Shown here piece after piece: positions 1-6,807 of a stretch of 36,863 nt of DNA. The first letter of the stretch is position 1; each line of letters opens with the position of its first letter. The DNA comes from an uncultured Faecalibacterium sp. (GTDB lineage: Bacteria > Bacillota > Clostridia > Oscillospirales > Ruminococcaceae): assembly GCA_934512105.1 (NCBI GenBank), contig CAKSWQ010000021.1:1-36863 (forward strand). Direction: 5' to 3'. The notes below the pieces were generated by a model. It had not been told where the DNA came from, did no database searches, and worked only from the letters and a program-made list of their open reading frames with translations. Both the position numbers and the translations under genes were made by a program.

Positions 1-1113
1 CACGATTTGTATTACTCCATGAAGGGCAAGCCGTTCCTGCTGATGGAGTCCAGCCCCAGCTTTACCAACTGGCAGCCTGTCTCCAAGCAGAAAAAGCCCG
101 GGATTGCAGAGCTTTCCGCGTTGCAGACCGTGGCGCACGGCGCGGACAGTGTGCTTTATTTCCAGTGGCGTGCCAGCCGCGGCGCAGAGGAAAAGCTCCA
201 TGGTGCAGTCATCGGGCACGATGGACGGGAGGACGCCCGCCCGTTCCGGGAAACGGTGGAAGTAGGACGGAAGCTGGAATCTCTTTCTGAAATTACAACG
301 CTTTGCCGCGAAAAACAGGCGGCCATCGTTCACGACTGGGAGAACAAGTGGGCACTGGAGGGCTCCTGCGGCCCGCGCAATGCCGGGATGGGCTACTGGG
401 ACGAGCTGAAGCTGCACTACAACGCCCTTGCACGCGAGGGCATCGCGGTGGAGTTTGTGGATCAGAAAGCAGACCTGACCGGCTATGGTCTGGTCGTCGT
501 CCCGATGCTCTACCTGCTGACGGATGCTTTTGCGCAAAAGCTCTGCGCCTTTGCAAGGAACGGCGGCACGGTCGTTGTCACCTACTGGAGCGGTGTGGTG
601 GACGAAAGCGACCTGTGCCGCTTGGGGGACACGCCTTACTGTCTGACCGGGCTGCTGGGGCTGCGCCGCACCGAAATTGACGGGATGTATGACGGCGAGG
701 TGCGCCGCTGCGCCCCTGTGGATGGCACAAACTTGCCGGAGGCACAGGCTTCTGTGCTCTGCGAGGTGGCTGCGTTGCAGGATGCCGACCCGGCAACGCC
801 GCTCAGTGTTTACACTGAGGACTACTTTGCCGGCTGCCCCGCCGTGGCGGTTCATCCGTACGGTGCAGGCCACGCCTACTATCTGGCAAGCCGCTTTGAT
901 GCTGCGTTTTATCGCGCATTTTACTGCAACACAGCACAGGAAGCCGGTCTGACCCCGGCATGGCCGGAAGCGCTGCCGGACGGCGTTCTGGCGGCGCGGC
1001 GCGGTGCATTCGTCTTTGTACAGAACTGCAATGAACATCCGGTCGAAGTAGGCGGTGCTGCACTGAACCGTTACGGAACAGCTGTCTGGAAAAACGGCGA
1101 GCAGATTTTGTAA
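1..1113 (+). CDS. GH42 beta-galactosidase, C-terminal part (5' end outside window)
   Basis: The reading frame is open from base 1, so this is the 3' part of a longer gene; 370 codons are visible. The first residues carry FLLMESSPS, the nucleophile motif of GH42 beta-galactosidases, with the catalytic Glu at bases 46-48. The remainder fits the end of the TIM barrel followed by the GH42 trimerisation domain (VVVPMLYLLTDAFAQKL, then GGTVVVTYWSGVVDE) and a small C-terminal beta domain. The family releases terminal beta-galactose from galacto-oligosaccharides in the cytoplasm. The gene lies upstream of a LacI regulator and a carbohydrate ABC importer on the same strand, as in the gan galactan loci of Bacillus, which suggests imported galacto-oligosaccharides as substrate. 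The acid/base Glu and N-terminus are not visible. Family assignment is firm; the substrate is inferred. Confidence 0.93.
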   Translation, partial: HDLYYSMKGKPFLLMESSPSFTNWQPVSKQKKPGIAELSALQTVAHGADSVLYFQWRASRGAEEKLHGAVIGHDGREDARPFRETVEVGRKLESLSEITTLCREKQAAIVHDWENKWALEGSCGPRNAGMGYWDELKLHYNALAREGIAVEFVDQKADLTGYGLVVVPMLYLLTDAFAQKLCAFARNGGTVVVTYWSGVVDESDLCRLGDTPYCLTGLLGLRRTEIDGMYDGEVRRCAPVDGTNLPEAQASVLCEVAALQDADPATPLSVYTEDYFAGCPAVAVHPYGAGHAYYLASRFDAAFYRAFYCNTAQEAGLTPAWPEALPDGVLAARRGAFVFVQNCNEHPVEVGGAALNRYGTAVWKNGEQIL

Positions 1114-1134
1114 GCAGCAAAATACCAACTTTCA

Positions 1135-1165
1135 GCGTTCTGCCGAAAAAGCAGGACGCTTTTTG
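1135..1165 (+). terminator. Rho-independent terminator after GH42 gene
   Basis: A 9-bp stem (1135-1143 with 1151-1159, one G-U pair) is followed by TTTTT. It lies 22 nt after the GH42 stop codon and separates that gene from the LacI promoter. Confidence 0.8.
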
Positions 1166-1178
1166 TTTGTTTTCGGGC

Positions 1179-1207
1179 TTGACAAAGCAGGCTTATCCCG
1201 GTATGCT
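1179..1207 (+). promoter_or_regulatory. sigma-A promoter of the LacI-family regulator gene
   Basis: TTGACA (1179-1184), a 17-bp spacer and TATGCT (1202-1207). The predicted start near 1214 is just upstream of the palindrome at 1221-1240, which favours autoregulation. Confidence 0.8.
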
Positions 1208-1220
1208 GGGGTGGCGCTCT

Positions 1221-1240
1221 GTTGCGCAGATCTGCGAAAA
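1221..1240. promoter_or_regulatory. candidate LacI-family operator O1
   Basis: GTTGCGCAGATCTGCGAAAA; its inner 18 bp are palindromic except for one symmetric position pair. It matches the site at 2487-2506 at 16 of 20 bases. It lies 14 nt after the -10 box and before the RBS, so a bound repressor would block early transcription. Assignment to the adjacent LacI protein is inferred from sequence sharing and position. Confidence 0.7.
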
Positions 1241-1254
1241 GGAGAGGATATTCC

Positions 1255-2286
1255 GTGGCTGCAAAGGAAGCCGAAAAAATGACGATCGAGCAGGTGGCCG
1301 AGGCGCTTGGTGTTTCTAAAACGACGGTATCACGCGCACTTTCCGGCAAGGGGCGCATCAGCGAAAAGACCCGCGCCAAGGTGTACGCCTATATGGGGCG
1401 CACCCGTTCCGAGCCTGCTTCCGCGCAGAGCGGCGAAAAGCTGCGCACCAACAACATTGCTATGATCATGCCGCAGCGGTTTATTACGCTGGATCTGCCC
1501 TTTTTGCGCAAGTGCATGGGCGGCATCTGCACCATGGCAGACCAGCGCGGCTATGACCTGATGCTCTGCTACTCCTCCAACACCGAGTACCCGCAGCTGC
1601 AGCGGCAGCTGGCCAACCACAAGGTGGACGGCGTGATCCTGACCTACGCCATGGCGGACGATCCCTGCATTGACCTTTTGCGGCAATACGAGACACCTTT
1701 CGTGCTCATCGGACGCAGCGAGGACAGGACCATCCCGCAGGCAGACAACGATCAGGTCGCGGCTGCCTGCGAGATGACCCGCATTCTGTTGCAGCTGGGT
1801 GCCAAGCGGATCGCGCTGCTGGTGGGCAGCACCATCTATGCCGTCAACACCGACCGCACGCGCGGTTATCTGCGCGGATTCGCAGAATTTGGCGTACCGG
1901 TAGACCAGCGGCTCGTTCATTCCGGCATTGAATCTGCCGGGCAGATGCTCGATGCTTTGGAAGCCGCGCTGGAGCAGAAAGCAGATTGCATCCTCTGCGG
2001 CGATGACGAGATCGCCTTTGAGGTCATGCGGGAACTGCGGATGCGGCATATCCTTGTGCCCAACGACCTGCGTGTGGCCAGCCTGTACGACAGTTCCCTA
2101 CTTGCCAGTATTACGCCCTCGGTCTCGGCGGTGCAGTACGATGCAGAGCAGCTTGGCAAGACCGCCTGCCGGATGCTGCTGGACCGGCTGGCCGGAAAGG
2201 AAACAGTTATGCGGCAGGTGGAGGACTATCAGGTCATCCTGCGGGAATCTACCAAGTGGATGGAGCGCTCCCGCAGCATCAAATAA
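1255..2286 (+). CDS. LacI-family transcriptional regulator
   Basis: A 343-residue protein beginning at GTG 1255, chosen because AGGAGAGG (1240-1247) lies 7 nt upstream; an in-frame TTG at 1222 lacks an RBS and falls inside the operator palindrome. Residues 10-43 form the LacI helix-turn-helix (TIEQVAEALGVSKTTVSRAL) and hinge. The rest is a periplasmic-binding-protein-like effector domain (VDGVILTYAMAD, ALLVGSTIYAVNTDRTRGYLRGF, SLYDSSLLASITPSVSAV). Such proteins bind a palindromic operator and respond to a sugar. Two matching palindromes, at its own promoter and at the promoter of the downstream importer, suggest that it represses both. The effector is probably a galactoside, inferred from the GH42 neighbour. 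Confidence 0.95.
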   Translation: MAAKEAEKMTIEQVAEALGVSKTTVSRALSGKGRISEKTRAKVYAYMGRTRSEPASAQSGEKLRTNNIAMIMPQRFITLDLPFLRKCMGGICTMADQRGYDLMLCYSSNTEYPQLQRQLANHKVDGVILTYAMADDPCIDLLRQYETPFVLIGRSEDRTIPQADNDQVAAACEMTRILLQLGAKRIALLVGSTIYAVNTDRTRGYLRGFAEFGVPVDQRLVHSGIESAGQMLDALEAALEQKADCILCGDDEIAFEVMRELRMRHILVPNDLRVASLYDSSLLASITPSVSAVQYDAEQLGKTACRMLLDRLAGKETVMRQVEDYQVILRESTKWMERSRSIK

Positions 2287-2297
2287 CGTGATTTTTG

Positions 2298-2329
2298 TGC
2301 CTGCTCCTTTCTCGGAGCGGGCATTTTTT
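2298..2329 (+). terminator. Rho-independent terminator after LacI-family gene
   Basis: A 10-bp stem (2298-2307 with 2314-2323, one G-U pair) with a 6-nt loop, followed by TTTTTT. Confidence 0.88.
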
Positions 2330-2440
2330 GTTCGTTGCTTGGCGAAGGTTGCGCTAGAGTTGCGCACTTTTTGCTCAAATATCCCGATTTTGCCGTCATG
2401 TTTTCCAGTTTTTACCCAACAATCCCGTGAATTTTGTCCA

Positions 2441-2469
2441 TTGACGTGTGTAAAAGAATGCGGTATTCT
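2441..2469 (+). promoter_or_regulatory. sigma-A promoter of the sugar ABC importer operon
   Basis: TTGACG (2441-2446), a 17-bp spacer and TATTCT (2464-2469). The predicted start is near 2476, followed by operator O2 at 2487-2506. Confidence 0.8.
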
Positions 2470-2486
2470 ATGAGTACAGAAGAACA

Positions 2487-2506
2487 GTTGCTCAGATGTG
2501 CGCAAC
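2487..2506. promoter_or_regulatory. candidate LacI-family operator O2
   Basis: GTTGCTCAGATGTGCGCAAC, an imperfect 20-bp palindrome with outer arms GTTGC/GCAAC. It shares 16 of 20 bases with O1 at 1221-1240 and sits at a similar distance after its -10 box (17 nt versus 13 nt between). A further GCGCAAC half-site follows at 2513-2519, and a looser copy with a perfect GTTGCGCA half lies at 2359-2379. Confidence 0.7.
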
Positions 2507-2566
2507 TTACGAGCGCAACAAAGAGCATCCGAAGATTTCAGATTGAGAACGAAGGAGAACTGGATC

Positions 2567-3847
2567 ATGAAAAAGCTGATTTCCCGCCGTAACTTCCTTG
2601 CTGCCATGGGTGCGATGGCTGCTGCCGGTGCGCTGACTGCCTGCGGCGGTTCCTCCAACAGCACCGCTTCCTCTACTGCCGCTTCCAGCACGGCTGCATC
2701 TGCTGCGGAGAGCTGGGGCGATGTGAAGCTGACCATGTGGGGCGCAGAAGAGGACCAGACCATGCTGCGCGAGATGGCCGATGCTTTTATTGAGCAGAAT
2801 GCAGACAAGGGCAATGTGACCATTGAGATCGGTGTGCAGTCCGAGTCCACCGCAAAGGACACCGTTCTGGCTGACCCGGAGTCTGCCGCTGACGTTTTTG
2901 CCTTTGCAGACGACCAGCTGAACGAGCTGGTGAACGCCGGTGCACTGCAGGAAGTGCTGCTGAACCCGGACGACGTCAAGAGCCGCAACCTGTCCGGCTC
3001 TGTGGGCGCTGCCACCCTGAACGATAAGCTTTACGCCTACCCCATGACCGCCGACAACGGCTACTTCCTGTACTATGATGCAAGTGTTCTGACCGCTGAG
3101 GACGTGCAGAGCATGGATGTTATTCTGGAAAAGGCTGCTGCCGCCGGGAAGAAGTTCATGATGAGCGTGAACGACGCATGGTACATTTACAGCTTCTACG
3201 CCGGTGCCGGTCTGGTGGCAACGCTGGCCGATGACGGCATCAACACCGTCTGCAACTGGAACGAGGCTCCGGGTGCAGATGTCACGCAGGCCATTCTGGA
3301 CATCACCGCAAACCCCGGCTTCAAGTCCGGCAAGGACGCCGACATCGTTTCCGCCATCAAGGACGGCAGCTGCTGCGCCGCCATCTCCGGTACATGGAAC
3401 GCCAGCACCGCCGAGGAGGCATGGGGCGAAGGCTACGCCGCCACCAAGCTGCCTACCTACACCCTGAACGGCGAGCAGGTCCAGATGGGCTCCTTCTCCG
3501 GCTACAAGCTGGTGGGCGTCAACCCCCACAGTGCTAACGTGGGCGTGGCCATGATGCTGGCCGACTTCATCACCAACGAGGACAATCAGGTCAAGCGCTT
3601 CAACGACCGCAAGCTGGGTCCCTCCAACATCAATGCAAACGCCACCGAGGCTGTGCAGTCCGCACCCGCTATTGCCGCATTGGCCGAGCAGAGCTCTTAC
3701 GCCACCCTGCAGCGGGTAGGCGCAAACTACTGGAGCTCCGCTGAAAGCTTGGGCGAGATCCTTGTCTCCGGCGATACGCAGGGCAAGACCACGCAGCAGC
3801 TGATGGATGACACTGTGGCCGGTATCACCGCACCTGTGGCACAGTAA
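2567..3847 (+). CDS. carbohydrate ABC transporter substrate-binding lipoprotein (MalE/GanS-like)
   Basis: A 426-residue extracellular solute-binding protein, family 1. The ATG at 2567 follows AAGGAGAA. The N-terminus is a lipoprotein signal with a Tat-like twin arginine (ISRRNFLAAMGAMAAAG) and lipobox LTAC. A low-complexity Ser/Ala/Thr linker of about 25 residues then leads to the binding domain (VKLTMWGAEEDQTMLREMAD). It should be tethered outside the membrane and pass an oligosaccharide to the two permeases that follow. No ATPase gene is present in the operon, so a shared MsmK-type ATPase encoded elsewhere is probably used. The gene begins the operon and is followed by an intercistronic hairpin, consistent with higher expression of the binding protein. 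Galacto-oligosaccharide specificity is inferred from GH42. Confidence 0.92.
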   Translation: MKKLISRRNFLAAMGAMAAAGALTACGGSSNSTASSTAASSTAASAAESWGDVKLTMWGAEEDQTMLREMADAFIEQNADKGNVTIEIGVQSESTAKDTVLADPESAADVFAFADDQLNELVNAGALQEVLLNPDDVKSRNLSGSVGAATLNDKLYAYPMTADNGYFLYYDASVLTAEDVQSMDVILEKAAAAGKKFMMSVNDAWYIYSFYAGAGLVATLADDGINTVCNWNEAPGADVTQAILDITANPGFKSGKDADIVSAIKDGSCCAAISGTWNASTAEEAWGEGYAATKLPTYTLNGEQVQMGSFSGYKLVGVNPHSANVGVAMMLADFITNEDNQVKRFNDRKLGPSNINANATEAVQSAPAIAALAEQSSYATLQRVGANYWSSAESLGEILVSGDTQGKTTQQLMDDTVAGITAPVAQ

Positions 3848-3861
3848 GCTTTGGTTTTTCC

Positions 3862-3898
3862 GGCGGGCACGCGGCTGAATGCAGTGTGCCCGCCTTTT
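3862..3898 (+). terminator. intercistronic attenuating terminator between binding protein and permease
   Basis: A perfect 9-bp GC-rich stem (GGCGGGCAC 3862-3870 with GTGCCCGCC 3886-3894), a 15-nt loop and TTTT. It probably stops part of the transcripts or protects the binding-protein mRNA, a common device in ABC operons. Confidence 0.75.
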
Positions 3899-3965
3899 AT
3901 CGCAAGAAAAAGCAGCATCCTGTTTGCTGTAAAGCCCTCTGCAAAAAAGAAAGGAGTTGACTTCT

Positions 3966-5414
3966 GTGGCAGAAATGGTCCTTACGCCGCCCTTGCGGGC
4001 GGATGGCCGGGAGCCGAATTTCCTTCAGAAGTTCGGTCACGCATTCGTTCATGGAGATATTTTTACAAAGCTGTCCCTCGTTGTCTGGGGTCTGGGCTAC
4101 ATTGGCCACGGTCAGCTCATCAAAGCACTGCTGGTAACGCTGGTGCAGGGACTGGGGCTGTATTTTCTGGGCACCTCCGGCATTCCGGCGCTGAAAAAGT
4201 TCGGCACGCTGGGCACGGTGCAGATGGAGATGCAGTTCAATCCTCTTACCTTAAAGAACGAGGTCAACAACTACGACAATTCGTTTGCCATCCTGCTGCT
4301 CAGCGTGATCGCGCTGGTGGTCATTGTAACGCTGATCGCTGCAGCCATGCTGGTGGTGCAGAGCAACTACGCGTTGCAGGCGCAGAAGGCCGCCGGGAAA
4401 AAGCCCAACAACTTCCGACAGGACATCACGATGTACCTGAACGAGAAGTTCTATGTGACCCTGCTCACCCTGCCGGTGCTGGGTGTGGTGGTGTTTACCA
4501 TTGTGCCGCTGTTCATCCTGATCGCCGTGGCGTTCACGAACTACGACCAGCAGCACATGCCGCCCGCCGCCCTGTTTACATGGGTGGGGCTGGCAAACTT
4601 TGCCGCCCTGTTCGGCGGGCAGTCGCTGACCGTGACCTTTAACTACGCCTTTGGCCGGGTGCTGGGCTGGACGCTGGTGTGGGCCTTCTTTGCCACCTTT
4701 ACCACCTTCTTCGGCGGCGTATTTCTGGCCATGCTCATCAACAACAAAAAGACCAAGTGCCAGAAGCTCTGGCGCACCCTGTTCATGGTCACCATTGCGG
4801 TGCCGCAGTTCGTCACCCTGCTGCTGGTGCGCAACTTCTTCTCGGACGCCGGTATCTTCAACACCCTGATGTCCAATGCAGGCGTGACCGACTTTTTAAA
4901 GACCATCGGCCTGCTGGGACAGAACATGAACCATATCCCCTTCCTGACCGATCAGCACTGGGCAAAGTTCATGATCGTCCTGATCAACATCTGGGTGGGC
5001 GTGCCCTACCAGATGATCATCGCCACCGGTGTGCTGATGAACATCCCCAGCGATATGCTGGAGGCCTCCACCATCGACGGTGCTTCGCCGTGGCAGAGCT
5101 TCATCCACATCAAGCTGCCCTATCTGTTCAGCGTGCAGGGGCCTGCACTGGTCACGGATTTCGTCAAGAACGTCAACAACTTCAACGTCATCTATCTGCT
5201 CACGCAGGACGTTTACATCACAAAGGATCAGGCACTGGCATCCTCCAGCGCCAAAGAGGTGGACCTGCTGGTCACATGGCTGTTCCGCCTGACGCAGGAG
5301 CAGTACAACTACAAGATGGCCGCTGTCATCGGCATTATGGTGTTCATCATCTGTGCCGTGTTCACGCTGGTCTGCTTCCGGTTCCTTAATAAAAAGGAGG
5401 CGACATTCTCTTGA
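3966..5414 (+). CDS. sugar ABC transporter permease (MalF/GanP-like)
   Basis: A 482-residue membrane permease. GTG 3966 is chosen because AAGGAG (3951-3956) lies 9 nt upstream; an in-frame TTG at 3957 directly abuts that RBS. The first ~130 residues include a hydrophobic region (YIGHGQLIKALLVTLVQGLG) and a further membrane segment, an N-terminal extension typical of MalF-type subunits. The MetI-like permease domain follows. The EAA loop that contacts the ATPase begins near residue 366 (EASTIDGASPWQSFIHIKLP). The 3' end overlaps the next permease by 4 nt (5411-5414), indicating translational coupling. It forms the import channel with the downstream permease. Confidence 0.93.
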   Translation: MAEMVLTPPLRADGREPNFLQKFGHAFVHGDIFTKLSLVVWGLGYIGHGQLIKALLVTLVQGLGLYFLGTSGIPALKKFGTLGTVQMEMQFNPLTLKNEVNNYDNSFAILLLSVIALVVIVTLIAAAMLVVQSNYALQAQKAAGKKPNNFRQDITMYLNEKFYVTLLTLPVLGVVVFTIVPLFILIAVAFTNYDQQHMPPAALFTWVGLANFAALFGGQSLTVTFNYAFGRVLGWTLVWAFFATFTTFFGGVFLAMLINNKKTKCQKLWRTLFMVTIAVPQFVTLLLVRNFFSDAGIFNTLMSNAGVTDFLKTIGLLGQNMNHIPFLTDQHWAKFMIVLINIWVGVPYQMIIATGVLMNIPSDMLEASTIDGASPWQSFIHIKLPYLFSVQGPALVTDFVKNVNNFNVIYLLTQDVYITKDQALASSSAKEVDLLVTWLFRLTQEQYNYKMAAVIGIMVFIICAVFTLVCFRFLNKKEATFS

Positions 5415-6319
5415 CACAGGCAACTGTTTCTCCGGCACGCCGGACGGAAACTGCGGCGCAGCTGCGCCGCGGGCGCATCCTCCGGGAAGTCCGCAGCATT
5501 TTGCGGCATCTGCTGCTGGCCTTGCTGGCAGCTATCTGGCTGGTGCCCATTCTGTGGCTGCTGGTCACCTCCTTTTCCACCGACCGGGGCATCAATGTGC
5601 GGCGGTTCTTCCCGGCCAGCTACACGGTAAGCAACTACGTCAACATCCTGTTCCACCCGGACTCTGTGGCGCAGTTCCCGCGCTGGTTCACTAACACCCT
5701 TGTGGTGGCCTGCTTCAACTGCGTGATCTCCACCTGCTTTGTGCTGATGGTGGCCTACGCGCTGAGTTGCTGCCGGTTCAAGGGGCGTAAGCTGCTGCAG
5801 AACCTCTCGGTCATCGTCAACCTGTTCCCGGGTGTGCTGGCTATGATCGCGGTCTACTTCGTGCTGAAGTACCTCAACCTGACCAACTCCTATGCGGGCC
5901 TCATCATGGTCTACGCCGGTTCGTCGGGTCTGGGCTACCTGATCTGCAAGGGCTTTTTCGATACCATCCCCATCTCCCTGCGGGAGGCCGCCAAGCTGGA
6001 CGGTGCCTCGGACGCCCGGGTGTTTTTCCAAGTCGTCCTGCCCATGTCCAGACCCATTCTGGTGTACACCATCATCAGTTCCTTCATGGTGCCGTGGACG
6101 GACTTTGTAATGGCCAAGATGATCCTGAACTCCGGCCTTTCCGCCGACTGGACGGTGGCCATCGGCCTGTACAACATGCTGCAAAAAACGCTGATCAACA
6201 ACTACTTTGCACTCTTCTGCGCAGGCGGCGTGCTGGTGTCCATTCCCATCTCCATCCTGTTCGTCATCATGCAGAAGTTCTACGTCGAGGGCATCACCTC
6301 CGGCGCAGACAAGGGCTAA
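5411..6319 (+). CDS. sugar ABC transporter permease (MalG/GanQ-like)
   Basis: A 302-residue inner-membrane permease starting at TTG 5411, which overlaps the upstream stop codon; AAGGAGG (5394-5400) lies 10 nt upstream. A short charged N-terminus is followed by about six membrane segments. The EAA motif begins near residue 192 (EAAKLDGASDARVFFQVVLP). It pairs with the MalF-like subunit to form the heterodimeric channel. It is the last gene of the operon, 28 nt before a strong terminator, so no ATPase gene is encoded here. Confidence 0.93.
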   Translation: MTQATVSPARRTETAAQLRRGRILREVRSILRHLLLALLAAIWLVPILWLLVTSFSTDRGINVRRFFPASYTVSNYVNILFHPDSVAQFPRWFTNTLVVACFNCVISTCFVLMVAYALSCCRFKGRKLLQNLSVIVNLFPGVLAMIAVYFVLKYLNLTNSYAGLIMVYAGSSGLGYLICKGFFDTIPISLREAAKLDGASDARVFFQVVLPMSRPILVYTIISSFMVPWTDFVMAKMILNSGLSADWTVAIGLYNMLQKTLINNYFALFCAGGVLVSIPISILFVIMQKFYVEGITSGADKG

Positions 6320-6346
6320 AACGCTATCTTCTTTCTCCTTCATCAT

Positions 6347-6397
6347 AAAAAGCAGCACCCCGCAGGCCGATCCCACGGCAGCGGGGTGCTGCTTTTA
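6347..6397. terminator. strong, possibly bidirectional terminator after the importer operon
   Basis: A 16-bp perfect stem (AAAAGCAGCACCCCGC 6348-6363 with its complement 6381-6396), with an A-tract on the left and a T-tract on the right. From here to the tRNA promoter (6398-6542) I see no gene or clear element. Confidence 0.9.
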
Positions 6398-6542
6398 TAC
6401 GCTCCGGTGCCGCAAGAGGGCAGAAGGATAGAAAACCGCTGTTTTCTGCCAAGGCGCTGGGCGTGCTTTCCAGCAGTCGGGGTCTGCCGGATGCCGCACA
6501 AGACCATGAGAAAACAAAACGAAAGTTTTTTCTCAAAAAGGG

Positions 6543-6571
6543 TTGACATTCTGCCCGGCCTATGGTATTAT
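6543..6571 (+). promoter_or_regulatory. strong promoter of the initiator tRNA gene
   Basis: TTGACA (6543-6548), a 17-bp spacer and TATTAT (6566-6571), about 45 bp before the mature tRNA start. This is a near-consensus stable-RNA promoter. Confidence 0.88.
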
Positions 6572-6616
6572 ACTTGAGCAGTCAGCGAGAACCGCTGAAG
6601 AGCAAAAAGTAAATAT

Positions 6617-6693
<77 letters not shown>

Positions 6694-6695
6694 CC

Positions 6696-6732
6696 AAGCA
6701 GGTTGAATTCATGGAATTCAACCTGCTTTTTT
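6696..6732 (+). terminator. tRNA-fMet terminator
   Basis: A perfect 15-bp stem (AAGCAGGTTGAATTC 6696-6710 with 6714-6728), a 3-nt loop and a T-run ending at 6732, directly after the CCA. Confidence 0.93.
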
Positions 6733-6746
6733 GTGCTCTCATGATA

Positions 6747-6793
6747 CAAAAAGGGGTACCGGAGCATCCGCGGATGCTCCGGTATCCCTTTTA
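6747..6793 (-). terminator. terminator of the GH2 gene
   Basis: A long stem centred on GGAGCATCCG/CGGATGCTCC (6753-6788, one wobble pair). Read on the minus strand it ends in a T-tract, 15 nt beyond the GH2 stop codon. Confidence 0.9.
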
Positions 6794-6807
6794 TATGTTT
6801 TTGCCTA

